From: Variovorax sp. V93
Lineage (GTDB): Bacteria > Pseudomonadota > Gammaproteobacteria > Burkholderiales > Burkholderiaceae_C
Direction of reading: 5' to 3'
Length of the DNA: 64,000 bases
Assembly: GCF_041154485.1 (NCBI RefSeq)
Contig: NZ_AP028669.1
Location: 682,001-746,000 of the forward strand
Part shown: positions 52,342-61,526 of the stretch, piece by piece
How the letters are laid out: every line of letters begins with the position of its first letter
Numbering within the stretch: the stretch's first letter is position 1
Position numbers and translations under genes: made by a program
Notes under the pieces: generated by a model
What the model was told of the DNA's origin: nothing
The model's database searches: none
The model's input: only the letters and a program-made list of their open reading frames with translations

Positions 52342-53256
52342 ATGTCGCTTCACACGCTGCAGGAGACCGCGGTCCGCTACTTCCTGGAGGTGGTCAGGAC
52401 CGGTTCGGTGAAGGAGGCCGCGCTCAAGCTCAACGTGGCGCCTTCCGCCGTGAGCCGGCAGGTGGCGCGCCTGGAGCGCGAGCTCGACACGCTGCTGTTC
52501 GACCGGCACGCGCGCGGCATGGTGCCCAATGCGGCCGGCGAGCTGCTGGCCGCGCATGCCAAGCGGGTGCAGCAAGACATCGAGCGCGTGGCCGGCGAGA
52601 TCCAGGGCCTGCGCGGCCTGCGCAGCGGGCGCGTGCGCGTGGCGAGCACCGAGGGCTTCGCGTTCGACTTTCTTCCCACGCTGATCTCGCGCTTTCGCGC
52701 CAGGTACGAGGGCATCCGCTTTCATCTGGAGGTCTGTCCGCCCCACGAGATTCCCGGCCGCATCCGCGACGGCGAAGCGGACGTCGGCATCACGCTGAGC
52801 GCGGTGCCCGAGCCCGGCATCCGGATCGAGCTGCGCCACCCCAGCCCGATCCTCGCCGTGATGGCCAGCGACCATCCGCTGGCGGCGCAGCGGCAGCTCT
52901 CGCTGCGCCAGGTGGCGGCCTATCCGCTGGGCCTGCCGCCGCGGGACAGCTCCATCCGGCAGCTGCTCGACATCAGCTGCAGCCGGCAGGGGCTGCAGTA
53001 CGTGCAGGCCATGTCGAGCAACCATGCGAATGCGCTGGTGAGCTTTGCGGCCGCGGGCGGCGGCACCATCGCCTTCTATGGCGAGCTGTCGATCCGCACG
53101 CAGCTGAAGTCGAAGGCGCTGGTGGCCATCCCGCTGAAGGACCGCGAGATGAACGAGCGCCACCTCGAAGTCGAGACGCTCGCGGGCCGCTCGCTGCCCG
53201 ATGCAGGCAAGGCTTTCGTGCGGTTTTTGACGGATGCCATCCAGGCCTCGGCCTGA
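52342..53256 (+). CDS. LysR-family transcriptional regulator
   Basis: A 304-residue LysR regulator. The N-terminal helix-turn-helix is YFLEVVRTGSVKEAALKLNV, APSAVSRQVARLERELDTLL. The effector domain starts near residue 90 (GRVRVASTEGFAFDFLPTLI) with NALVSFAAAGGGTIAF in the cleft. ATG is preferred over a frame starting 24 codons upstream, supported by AAGGAAG. It is divergent from the Bug-type gene and likely regulates it together with the amidase. Confidence 0.92.
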   Translation: MSLHTLQETAVRYFLEVVRTGSVKEAALKLNVAPSAVSRQVARLERELDTLLFDRHARGMVPNAAGELLAAHAKRVQQDIERVAGEIQGLRGLRSGRVRVASTEGFAFDFLPTLISRFRARYEGIRFHLEVCPPHEIPGRIRDGEADVGITLSAVPEPGIRIELRHPSPILAVMASDHPLAAQRQLSLRQVAAYPLGLPPRDSSIRQLLDISCSRQGLQYVQAMSSNHANALVSFAAAGGGTIAFYGELSIRTQLKSKALVAIPLKDREMNERHLEVETLAGRSLPDAGKAFVRFLTDAIQASA

Positions 53257-53359
53257 GGGCGGCCGCGCGTGCGCTACACTCCGCGCCGCTTGCAGCCGGC
53301 CTCAGCCGCTGCGCCGTCATTGGCAACATGACGAGAACAAACCAAAGGAAATTTTTCAA

Positions 53360-53737
53360 GTGAACCGTATCGAACTGGTCGAAAAGATCGCCACCGCCCA
53401 CAACGTCAGCAAGGCCGAAGCCGCCCGCATCCTGGAAACCGTCACGGGCTCCATCGTCGCCGCAGTGAAGAAGGGCGACCCCGTCCAGCTCATCGGCTTC
53501 GGAACCTTCAAGCAAGTGGCGCGCGCCGCACGCACCGGCTTCAACCCGCAAGCCGGCGCAAAGATCAAGATCGCCGCGCAGAAGGTGCCCAAGTTCGTGC
53601 CGGGCGCAGCGTTCAAGGCCGCCATCGACCCCAAGGCTGCAAAGCGCAAGGCCGACAAGGCAGCCGCCAAGCCCGCCGCCAAGAAGGCCGCACCGGCCAA
53701 GAAGGCCGCACCCGCCAAGAAGGCTGCCAAGAAGTAA
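53360..53737 (+). CDS. HU-family DNA-binding protein with a histone H1-like lysine/alanine tail
   Basis: A 125-residue nucleoid protein. The HU body (residues 1-90) contains MNRIELVEKIATAHNVSKAE, AVKKGDPVQLIGFGTFKQVA and NPQAGAKIKIAAQKVPKFVP. The tail (about 95-125) is built of PAKKAA-type repeats, rich in Lys/Ala/Pro, encoded by tandem 18-base DNA repeats, and resembles eukaryotic histone H1 tails. The start is GTG with AAAGGAA upstream; the longer frame upstream lacks coding character. It probably compacts DNA with extra electrostatic binding through the tail. Confidence 0.88.
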   Translation: MNRIELVEKIATAHNVSKAEAARILETVTGSIVAAVKKGDPVQLIGFGTFKQVARAARTGFNPQAGAKIKIAAQKVPKFVPGAAFKAAIDPKAAKRKADKAAAKPAAKKAAPAKKAAPAKKAAKK

Positions 53738-53774
53738 TGAATGGATCGCAGCCGCAAGGCTGCCTCCACGCAGG

Positions 53775-53800
53775 ACGGCCCTCGGGCCGTTTTCTTTTTT
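53775..53800 (+). terminator. Intrinsic terminator after the HU gene
   Basis: ACGGCCC (53775-53781) and GGGCCGT (53784-53790) form a stem, followed by TTTCTTTTTT. It lies between the HU gene and the convergent LysR gene. Confidence 0.82.
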
Positions 53801-53812
53801 CCGGGGCGGCTC

Positions 53813-54721
53813 TCAGGCTGGCGTTCCCAGCCGCGCGAGGACCAGATCGTGCAGCGTCTGCGCCGCCACCGAGAGGCTGCCCTCCCGGCGCTGCACCAGG
53901 TAGATGGTGCGTGTGAGACCGGGCAGCGGCAGCGGCCGCGTCACCAGCGTCTCGCGCTGGAAATGGAAGAGCGTGAGCTCCGGCACCACGCTGATGCCGA
54001 TGCCGGCCTCGACCAGCCCCATCACCGTGGCCAGGTGCTCGACCTCGAACACGGCGTTGAGCCGCAGCGGGTGCAGCGCCGCGTCGAGCGACTGGCGCAC
54101 GCTGCTGTTGCGCGCCATCTGGATGAAGGGCCATGGCGCGAGCTGCCGTGCCGTGAGCCTGGCGGCGCTGGCGAGCGGATGGTCCTTGCGGCAGACCAGG
54201 TGAAAGCGGTCGCCGCAGAGCTTGCGGCCGCGCAGGTCGCTGGCTGCGGCGCCGCCGGCGCCGGTTGCCGCGAGCGCGAAATCCGCCTGGTGGCTGCGCA
54301 GCTGGGCAATGCAGGCGTCCGACAGCGCGTCGTGCAGCTCGACCGTGATGCCGGGCCACGCCTGCATGAACTCCGCCAGGATCGCCGGCAGCCGTCCTGC
54401 CGCCAGGGAGGGCAGGGCCGCCACGCTCACGCGGCCCTTGCGCCGCTGGGCATGGTCGGCCAGGTCGCCGATGGCGCCCTGCATGTCGTCCAGCAGCCGC
54501 CGCGCCGAGGGTTCGAACAGCCGGCCCTCGGGCGTGAGCTGCACGCTGCGCGTGTCGCGGTCGAACAGCCGCGCGCCGAGCGTTTCCTCGAGCGTGCGGA
54601 TCAGTGCACTGAACGCGGGCTGCGACAAGTGGCAGGTCTGTGCCGCGCGCGTGAAGTTGCGCTGCTCGGCCAAGGCCGTGAACGCGCGCAGTTGGCGGCT
54701 GGAAAGCTCGGGCGCTGGCAT
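53813..54721 (-). CDS. LysR-family transcriptional regulator
   Basis: A 302-residue LysR regulator: LSSRQLRAFTALAEQRNFTR, AAQTCHLSQPAFSALIRTLE is the helix-turn-helix. The effector domain from about residue 90 includes GRVSVAALPSLAAGRLPAIL and HLATVMGLVEAGIGISVVPE. It resembles the CbbR/CynR-like general class without a specific assignment. A far longer frame exists but overlaps the neighbouring gene in non-coding phase. It is divergent from the TRAP-type binding protein gene across a 153-base gap and may control it. Confidence 0.92.
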   Translation of the reverse strand: MPAPELSSRQLRAFTALAEQRNFTRAAQTCHLSQPAFSALIRTLEETLGARLFDRDTRSVQLTPEGRLFEPSARRLLDDMQGAIGDLADHAQRRKGRVSVAALPSLAAGRLPAILAEFMQAWPGITVELHDALSDACIAQLRSHQADFALAATGAGGAAASDLRGRKLCGDRFHLVCRKDHPLASAARLTARQLAPWPFIQMARNSSVRQSLDAALHPLRLNAVFEVEHLATVMGLVEAGIGISVVPELTLFHFQRETLVTRPLPLPGLTRTIYLVQRREGSLSVAAQTLHDLVLARLGTPA

Positions 54722-54874
54722 CGGTCTGGAATCTGGGTGAGTGGAGCCGGGAATCCGGGCCTGTGGATGGTATTCCTGTGCCCTGTACGCAACGTGCCTT
54801 GGCGATTCCGGCCGGTGGGCGCCAGAAACGGCGTTTTTGTAAAAAATTTGTGACTTAAGGCCCAATTCGGCATC

Positions 54875-55978
54875 ATGATCCGGGCCATGAGGTCCGGCGA
54901 AGTTTCTCCCGCTTGGCGACGCGTGCTCTGGGCGCATGTTGCCGTTCTTTTTTTTCTTGCTTTCACTGCAACGAACAGCAAGGCTCAGCAGCCGGCGTCT
55001 GCGCAGGGTCTGCGGATCGTGGGCGGGCTGGCGAGCGTGAGCCAGTACACGCTGCATGAAGAGCGCTTCTGGAGCCAGGACCTGCGCCGCCTGAGCGGCG
55101 GAAAGTACAGCGCGAGCATCGTTCCGTTCAACCAGGCGGGCGTTCCGGGGCAGGAAATGCTCAATCTGATGCGGCTGGGCGTCATTCCATTCGGCACCGC
55201 GCTGCTCAGCCAGGTCAGCAACGAGTATCCCGAGCTGGGCACGCCCGACATTGCCGGACTGAATCCCGACATGCCCACGATGCGGCGGGTGGTCGCAGCC
55301 TTCAGGCCCTACCTCGAGAAGACGCTGCGCGAACGCCATGGCGTCGAGCTTCTCGCGGTGTACGTCTACCCCGCCCAGGTGATCTTCTGCAAGCGGACCC
55401 TGACGCGGCTTTCGGACCTGGCGGGGCGGCGCGTCCGCGTTTCGGGCAGCAGCCAGGCCGACTTCATCCGCGCGCTCAACGGCGTGCCCGTCTTCACCGA
55501 ATTTTCGGAGCTCATGGCCAACATGAATTCGGAGAACACCGAATGCGCCATCACCGGTGCGATGTCCGGCAACACGCTGGGCCTGCACAAGATGACGAGT
55601 TCGCTCTACACCATGCCCATCAGCTGGGGCCTGGCCGTCTTCGGCGCCAACGCGGATGCCTGGAATGCGCTGCCTGCGGACCTGAAGGCCCTGTTGAAAG
55701 CCGAGCTGCCGAAACTCGAGGCCGCGGTCTGGAACGAGTCGGAGCGCGACACCGGCAACGGCATCGCGTGCAACACGGGCGCCGCGACCTGCACGAAGGG
55801 CACCAAGGGCGCGATGGTCGAGGCGCGCCCGTCCGCGGATGACGAGCGGCGCCGGCGCGAGATTTTCGCCACCAGCGTGCTGAGCCGGTGGGTGCAGCGG
55901 TGCGGGGCCGTGTGCGCGGAAGTGTGGGACCAGACCGTCGGTCCCATCGCCGGGATCAAGGCGCCTGTCGGGCAGTGA
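54875..55978 (+). CDS. TRAP-type (DctP-like) periplasmic binding protein, orphan
   Basis: A 367-residue exported protein. The signal peptide ends around NSKA-QQ after WAHVAVLFFLAFTATNSKAQ. The DctP fold is visible in LRIVGGLASVSQYTLHEERF, AGVPGQEMLNLMRLGVIPFG, LSDLAGRRVRVSGSSQADFI (the conserved specificity arginine lies in RRVRVSG) and ALPADLKALLKAELPKL. No TRAP membrane proteins (DctQ/DctM) lie nearby. Its GTGA overlap with the following PAS-GGDEF-EAL gene suggests it senses a ligand for signalling rather than transport. ATG at 54887 is an alternative start. Confidence 0.9.
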   Translation: MIRAMRSGEVSPAWRRVLWAHVAVLFFLAFTATNSKAQQPASAQGLRIVGGLASVSQYTLHEERFWSQDLRRLSGGKYSASIVPFNQAGVPGQEMLNLMRLGVIPFGTALLSQVSNEYPELGTPDIAGLNPDMPTMRRVVAAFRPYLEKTLRERHGVELLAVYVYPAQVIFCKRTLTRLSDLAGRRVRVSGSSQADFIRALNGVPVFTEFSELMANMNSENTECAITGAMSGNTLGLHKMTSSLYTMPISWGLAVFGANADAWNALPADLKALLKAELPKLEAAVWNESERDTGNGIACNTGAATCTKGTKGAMVEARPSADDERRRREIFATSVLSRWVQRCGAVCAEVWDQTVGPIAGIKAPVGQ

Positions 55979-58944
55979 CCAAGCCTGTGCCCAGCCGCAT
56001 CACCGGCTTCGTCTACGGCGTTGCGGCGCTGTTTCTCGCGGCCGTGCTCGCCATTGCCGGGCTGATGGCATGGCAGATGTACCAAAAGGAGATTGCCGAC
56101 AGCGAGGCCCAGGCCGTGCGGTTCATCGGCACCTCGGAGGCTGCGCTCAACCGCAGCCTGCTCGGGGCGAACACGCTGCTGGCGGGCCTGGGGCAGTTTC
56201 TGCGCAAATCCGGCGAAGGCAGCATCGCAAGCGACCTCGCGCAGCCCGAGACCGCGCAATTGATCGAAACCAGCGTTCGCCAGAGCCTGCTGGCCCGGTA
56301 CGTCGCCTTCCTGACGCCCGAGGGCCGGGTGATCGGGTCTTCCGACCGGCGGGGAGCGAAGCTGGCGGTACAGCTGCCCGACGGATTCCTGAAGGAGGCT
56401 CTGGCCCATCCCGGATCCGTGATGTCGATCAGCACGCCCTCGATCAGCCCGGTGACTTCCCAGCAGGTGCTGTATCTTGCGCGCGTCCTCACGCTCGCGG
56501 ACGGCGGCAAGCTGGTCGCGGTGGCCGAGGTGCAAGTCTCGATGCTCACCACCATCCTTGCGCAGGGGGCCAACATCAGGGGGCTCGAAGTCACGCTGGA
56601 GCGCGAGGGCGGGCTGCTGCTGACCAGCATGCCGCCGCGCGACGATCTTGCGGGGCGCACCATCAGCCCCGCCCTGACGGACCAGGCGGACGGGCGTCCC
56701 CGGCGCATGCTTTCCCGGCTCAGCGGTGCGCCGGCCATCGTCGTTGCCCGGCCCACCTTGCACCGAAGCCTGCTGATCGTCGCGAGCATTCCGATCGAGT
56801 CCGCCCTCGCGGACTGGCGCAGGGACTGCAATGTCGTTGCGGCCGCGGCCCTGGCCTTCATGCTGATGATCCTTGCGGTCGCTTACTTTGCCCTCGCGCA
56901 GCTGCGGCGGCAGTGGCGCGCGCGCGCCGAGCTGCTGCGCTCCAAGGCCACGCTGGACCAGGCGCTCGAATCCATGGTGGACGGTTTCGTGCTGCTCGAT
57001 CCCAATGACCGCGTCGTCACCTGGAACCGCCGCTTCGTCGATTTCTTTCCCTGGGCAGAGCCCTTGCTGGCCCCGCAGGTGCCGTTCCAGCGCATCACGG
57101 AACTGAACGCGCGCCACCTGATGACGCAGAACGAGCAGGAGATCACGCTGCTGAACGGGCAGGTGATCGTTGCGGTGAACAGTCCCACGCCCGACGGCGG
57201 CCTGGTGTGCGTCTACCGCGACGTGACCGAGAGGAAGCGCCACGTCGCCGACATCCTCGAAGGCAAGGCGCAGCTGCAGGCCACGCTGGATGCCTTGCCC
57301 GACGTGCTGATGGACGCCGGCATCGACGGCCGCTGCTACAGCTTCCATTCGCCGCGCCGCCCCAGGCCCGCGTTCAAGGTGCGCGAGCCGGTGGGCAAGC
57401 TGATGTCGGACCTGCTGCCGGCGAATGCCGCGGCCGAGGTGATGGTGGCGCTGCGCGATGCCTTCGAAACCGGCTTTTCCACCGGCCGGCAGTTCGAGAT
57501 CCGGACCGCGCGGGGCGTCACGTGGTTCGAGATCTCGGTCTCCCGCAAGGTGATCGGCGAAGGCGCCGCCGCGCGCTTCATCGTCATCCTGCGCGACATC
57601 ACCGAGAGCAAGCTGGCGGCCCGCGAGATCGAGCACCTGGCGTTCTACGACATTCTCACGGGCCTGCCCAACCGCCGGCTGCTGCTGCACCGCCTGCAGG
57701 CCACCATCGACGCGAACGTGCGGCGCTCGCGCCACGGCGCGCTGCTGTTCCTGGACCTGGACGATTTCAAGACGCTCAACGATGCGCTCGGGAACGCCAC
57801 GGGCGATGAACTGCTCAAGCAGGTGGCGCTGCGGCTGCAGGACAGCCTGAAGGAGGGCGGCACGGTCGCGCGGCTGGGAGGCGACGAATTCGTGGTGCTG
57901 CTGGACAACCTCAGCGACGACGCCGGCGTTGCCGCGATGCAGGCCAATACCGCCGGCGAGGCCATCCTCACGGTGCTGAACGAGTCGTTCCAGCTCGCGG
58001 ACCACCAGTACCACAGCACCGGCAGCATCGGCGCCGTGGTGTTCAGCGCCACGCAGCAGTCGCTGGAGGATCTGCTGAAGCAGGCGGACATCGCCATGTA
58101 CTACGCCAAGTCCGCGGGCGGCAACGCGCTGCGTTTCTTCGAGGCCTCGATGCAGACCGCCATCACGGCCCGCGCAACGCTGGAGAGCGAGCTCCACGCG
58201 GCGCTGGCGGGCGAGCAGTTCGTGCTGCACTACCAGTCCCAGGTGGCCTCCAATGGCCACGTGGTGGGCGCCGAGGTGCTGATCCGCTGGCAGCATCCGG
58301 TGCGGGGCGTGGTGCAGCCCGGAGGCTTCATCGAGCTGGCGGAGGAAACCGGGCTGATCGTGCCGATCGGCATGTGGGTGCTGGAGACGGCCTGCCTCCA
58401 GCTCGAGCGCTGGAGCCACGATGCGAGGCGCCGGCACCTGCGGCTGGCGGTGAACGTCAGCGCGCGCCAGTTCCGCACCGACGACTTCGTGGACCGCGTG
58501 CGCGACGTGCTCCGGCGCACCGGCGCCGACCCGACGCGGCTGGAGCTCGAGCTCACCGAAAGCCTGCTGCAGGACAAGGTCAGCGAAACAATCTGCAAGA
58601 TGCAGTCGCTCGCGGCGTTGGGCGTGCGCTTTTCCATGGACGACTTCGGCACCGGCTTCTCGTCGCTCTCCTACATGACCCAGCTGCCGCTGAACCAGAT
58701 CAAGGTCGACAAGTTCTTCGTGCAGAGCATCGGCATCGATCCGAAGGTCGAACTGATCATCCAGGCCATCATCGGCATGGCCCGCAATCTCGATCTCGAG
58801 ATCGTGGCGGAGGGGGTCGAAACGCAGCAGCAGTTCGAATTCCTCCAGGCGCACGGTGCCATGCTGTGCCAGGGCTACCTGTTCAGCAGGCCGGTGCCGC
58901 TCGATCAGTTCGATGCCCAGCTGGATGTCGAGATGGCGAGCTGA
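55975..58944 (+). CDS. Membrane PAS-GGDEF-EAL c-di-GMP signalling protein
   Basis: A 989-residue protein. An N-terminal helix (about 12-34) and a second near 287-310 enclose a periplasmic sensing region of roughly 250 residues (Cache/CHASE-like). PAS domains follow at about 325-415 and 425-540. The cyclase motif is LGGDEFVVL near residue 636; an RxxD inhibitory site is not seen (KEGG at the position). The EAL domain (about 725-980) keeps AEVLIRW, RLAVNVSARQF, LELTESLL, MDDFGTGFSS and IKVDKFF, with Val in place of the Ala of EAL. It may make and degrade c-di-GMP. GTG start overlapping the TRAP-protein stop (GTGA). Confidence 0.93.
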   Translation: MTKPVPSRITGFVYGVAALFLAAVLAIAGLMAWQMYQKEIADSEAQAVRFIGTSEAALNRSLLGANTLLAGLGQFLRKSGEGSIASDLAQPETAQLIETSVRQSLLARYVAFLTPEGRVIGSSDRRGAKLAVQLPDGFLKEALAHPGSVMSISTPSISPVTSQQVLYLARVLTLADGGKLVAVAEVQVSMLTTILAQGANIRGLEVTLEREGGLLLTSMPPRDDLAGRTISPALTDQADGRPRRMLSRLSGAPAIVVARPTLHRSLLIVASIPIESALADWRRDCNVVAAAALAFMLMILAVAYFALAQLRRQWRARAELLRSKATLDQALESMVDGFVLLDPNDRVVTWNRRFVDFFPWAEPLLAPQVPFQRITELNARHLMTQNEQEITLLNGQVIVAVNSPTPDGGLVCVYRDVTERKRHVADILEGKAQLQATLDALPDVLMDAGIDGRCYSFHSPRRPRPAFKVREPVGKLMSDLLPANAAAEVMVALRDAFETGFSTGRQFEIRTARGVTWFEISVSRKVIGEGAAARFIVILRDITESKLAAREIEHLAFYDILTGLPNRRLLLHRLQATIDANVRRSRHGALLFLDLDDFKTLNDALGNATGDELLKQVALRLQDSLKEGGTVARLGGDEFVVLLDNLSDDAGVAAMQANTAGEAILTVLNESFQLADHQYHSTGSIGAVVFSATQQSLEDLLKQADIAMYYAKSAGGNALRFFEASMQTAITARATLESELHAALAGEQFVLHYQSQVASNGHVVGAEVLIRWQHPVRGVVQPGGFIELAEETGLIVPIGMWVLETACLQLERWSHDARRRHLRLAVNVSARQFRTDDFVDRVRDVLRRTGADPTRLELELTESLLQDKVSETICKMQSLAALGVRFSMDDFGTGFSSLSYMTQLPLNQIKVDKFFVQSIGIDPKVELIIQAIIGMARNLDLEIVAEGVETQQQFEFLQAHGAMLCQGYLFSRPVPLDQFDAQLDVEMAS

Positions 58945-58973
58945 ACGCACGCCGCGCTCTCCAGGCCACTGCG

Positions 58974-61379
58974 ATGCGCCCTCCATTCCCCGCCGTCCCC
59001 CGCCTGAGCCTGCGCGCGCGCCTGTCCGCCGGCGTGCTGGCGATCGTCTTCCTGACGACCATGGGGGTCACCGCCGCCGCGCTCCATTTCCTCAAGCGCA
59101 ACATGGAGGCGGCCATCGCCGGTGAGGAGTTCGAACGGATATCGGCCATTGCCGGAGCCGTGGACCAGAAGTTCCTGAGCCGGCGCACCCTGCTCAAGGC
59201 CTTCGGCGACGGCATCGAGAGCCGCAGCCTGGCCGGCCCCGGGGAACTGCAGGACCTGGTCATGCAGCACGGCTCGCTGAGGGAGGCGTTCGACAACGTG
59301 GCCTTCACCGGCATGGACGGCGAACTGGTGGCCAACCTCAACGGCACGCAGCCGATCGGCAAGGTCAACATCAAGGACCGCGAGTACTTCCAGCGCACGG
59401 TTGCCGCCCGCGCGGGCGTCATCTCCAAGCCCTTTCGCAACCGCGTGAGCGGCCTGGCGCAGATCGCCCTGACCGAACCCGTGCTCGATCGCGGCGGCAA
59501 CGTCGTGTATGTCATTACCGCCTTCGTCAACCTCAAGGAAAAGAACTTCCTGGGCGAACTTGCCAACGTGAAGTTCGGCAAGAGCGGGTACATGTTCATC
59601 ACGGACACGGACGGCATCGTCATCGACCACCCCGACAGGTCCCGGCTGCTTCAGCGCGCGGACGCCGGCGGGGCCCGCAACCCTGCCACCGAGCGCGCCA
59701 TCGCCGGCTTCGAGGGCACGATGGAGGCCGTCGATCCCGCGGGCGTCCATGGTCTCTACGCCTTCAAGCGCATCGGCCAGACCAACTGGGTGCTGGGCGC
59801 GATGTATCCGCGGAACGAGGCCTTTGCCCGGATCGACCGGATCGAGCGCTATGCCTGGGCCGGCGCACTGCTGCTGACGCTGCTGGCCGGGGGGCTGGCC
59901 TTCATGACCGCGCGGGCGCAGCTCGCACCCCTGTCGCGCCTGCGCGAGCACATGCAGGTCTCGCGCGCCGCCACCGCCTATGCGCCCATGCAGGAGGCGC
60001 CGCCGGACGACGAGGTCGGCGATCTCTCGCGGACCTTCGACCTGCTGATGTCGGAGCGGCAGGCCGCCAACGAGAAGCTGGCCGCCAGCGAGAGATTCCT
60101 GCGCGACGTGACCGACAACCTGCCGGCGGTGGTGGCCTACTTCGACAGCAGCCAGCGCTGCCTTTTCGCGAACAAGGCCGGGCTCGGGATGCGCGGCAGG
60201 ACCATGGCCGACATCGGGCGCATGACCATGCAGGAGTCGCTGCCCGACCACGTCTACCAGCAACTCGTGCCCGGCATCGCCAAGGTGCTCGCGGGAACGC
60301 CGACGCGCACCGAAGGCACCTACGAGCGCAACGGCAAGCTGGGCTTCTTCGAATGCCATCTGGCGCCCGACATCCGCGACGATGGCGTATTGGCCGGCTA
60401 CTACGTGATGACCTTCGACGTGAGCAAGCGCAAGCAGGCCGAAATGCACAGCGCCGGAAGCGAGCGGCGCCTGCGCGGGCTGACCGACAACGTGCCGGCG
60501 CTTCTTGCCGAGCTGGACCTCGAGGAACGCGTGGTCTTCTGCAACGGCAAATACCAGGCCTGGCTCGGCGTCTCGCCGGAGGCGATGACGAACCGCCCCA
60601 TCCACGAGGCCATCGGCGAGGCGCACTACGAAATCCGCAAGCCGCTGCTGGCGCGGGCATTCGCGGGCGAGGTGGTGTCCTTCGAGCAGACCGCCAGCCT
60701 GCTGATCGGCGAGCGGACCTTGCAGACCACCTATCTGCCCCAGCGCAATGCGCAAGGTGCGGTCACCGGGCTGTACATCCTGTCGAACGACGTCACCGAG
60801 CTCAAGCAAAAGCAGATGAAGCTGGATGCCCTCGCGCGCGAGGATGCGCTCACCGGCCTGCCCAACCGCCGCTCGTTCGAGGAGCATGCGCGCGACGCCA
60901 TGGCCAGGTCCCGGCGCGCCGGCCTGCCGGTCTGCCTGCTGTTCCTGGACATCGACTACTTCAAGTCCATCAACGATTCGCTGGGCCATGCGGCGGGCGA
61001 TGCGGTGCTGCGGGAATTCGGCCGCCGGCTGAGGGAGAGCGTGCGCGAAACCGACATGGCGGCGCGCTACGCGGGCGACGAGTTCGTGATCCTTCTCGAA
61101 GGCGCCAGCGGCGCCGCCGAGGCGCAGGTGGTGGCCGGCAAGGTGCTGGCCGCCATGCGGCCGCCTTTCCACCTGCCCGGCCGCACGCTGCAGGCCACCA
61201 CCAGCATCGGCGTCGCGATTTCGGAGGAGGACGAGGATTTTCCGTCCCTGTTCGTGCGCGCGGACACCGCGCTCTATGCGGCCAAGAAAGAGGGAAAGAA
61301 CCGCTTCATGATGGCGGCGCCCAGGCCCGGAAACCCGGGCGGTGCGCCGTGGCCGCGCGAAGAGCCTTCCAGCGCCTGA
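58974..61379 (+). CDS. Cache-HAMP-PAS-GGDEF membrane diguanylate cyclase
   Basis: An 801-residue protein. A transmembrane helix near residues 15-38, then a dCache-type periplasmic domain (about 40-285, NIKDREYFQRTVAARAGVIS, GKSGYMFITDTDGIVIDHPD), a second helix near 295-315, HAMP, and two PAS domains (about 375-480 and 495-610). The GGDEF domain ends the protein. The catalytic motif is AGDEF near residue 700, with RETD five residues upstream as an inhibitory RxxD site. LALAREDALTGLPNRRSF begins the cyclase. It should synthesise c-di-GMP with product inhibition. It follows the GGDEF-EAL gene by 29 bases. Confidence 0.93.
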   Translation: MRPPFPAVPRLSLRARLSAGVLAIVFLTTMGVTAAALHFLKRNMEAAIAGEEFERISAIAGAVDQKFLSRRTLLKAFGDGIESRSLAGPGELQDLVMQHGSLREAFDNVAFTGMDGELVANLNGTQPIGKVNIKDREYFQRTVAARAGVISKPFRNRVSGLAQIALTEPVLDRGGNVVYVITAFVNLKEKNFLGELANVKFGKSGYMFITDTDGIVIDHPDRSRLLQRADAGGARNPATERAIAGFEGTMEAVDPAGVHGLYAFKRIGQTNWVLGAMYPRNEAFARIDRIERYAWAGALLLTLLAGGLAFMTARAQLAPLSRLREHMQVSRAATAYAPMQEAPPDDEVGDLSRTFDLLMSERQAANEKLAASERFLRDVTDNLPAVVAYFDSSQRCLFANKAGLGMRGRTMADIGRMTMQESLPDHVYQQLVPGIAKVLAGTPTRTEGTYERNGKLGFFECHLAPDIRDDGVLAGYYVMTFDVSKRKQAEMHSAGSERRLRGLTDNVPALLAELDLEERVVFCNGKYQAWLGVSPEAMTNRPIHEAIGEAHYEIRKPLLARAFAGEVVSFEQTASLLIGERTLQTTYLPQRNAQGAVTGLYILSNDVTELKQKQMKLDALAREDALTGLPNRRSFEEHARDAMARSRRAGLPVCLLFLDIDYFKSINDSLGHAAGDAVLREFGRRLRESVRETDMAARYAGDEFVILLEGASGAAEAQVVAGKVLAAMRPPFHLPGRTLQATTSIGVAISEEDEDFPSLFVRADTALYAAKKEGKNRFMMAAPRPGNPGGAPWPREEPSSA

Positions 61380-61526
61380 GGCCGGCAGCACCGCGCATGC
61401 GGTGCGCAATCTGGACCTTGTCCTACGCGAAAAGTAACCATGGCTGGCCTAAATTGGCACCACCGTTTCACGACGGGCACCGCACGCCGTGGCATCGATC
61501 GCGCGGCCACTGAAGGGAAAAGAGCA

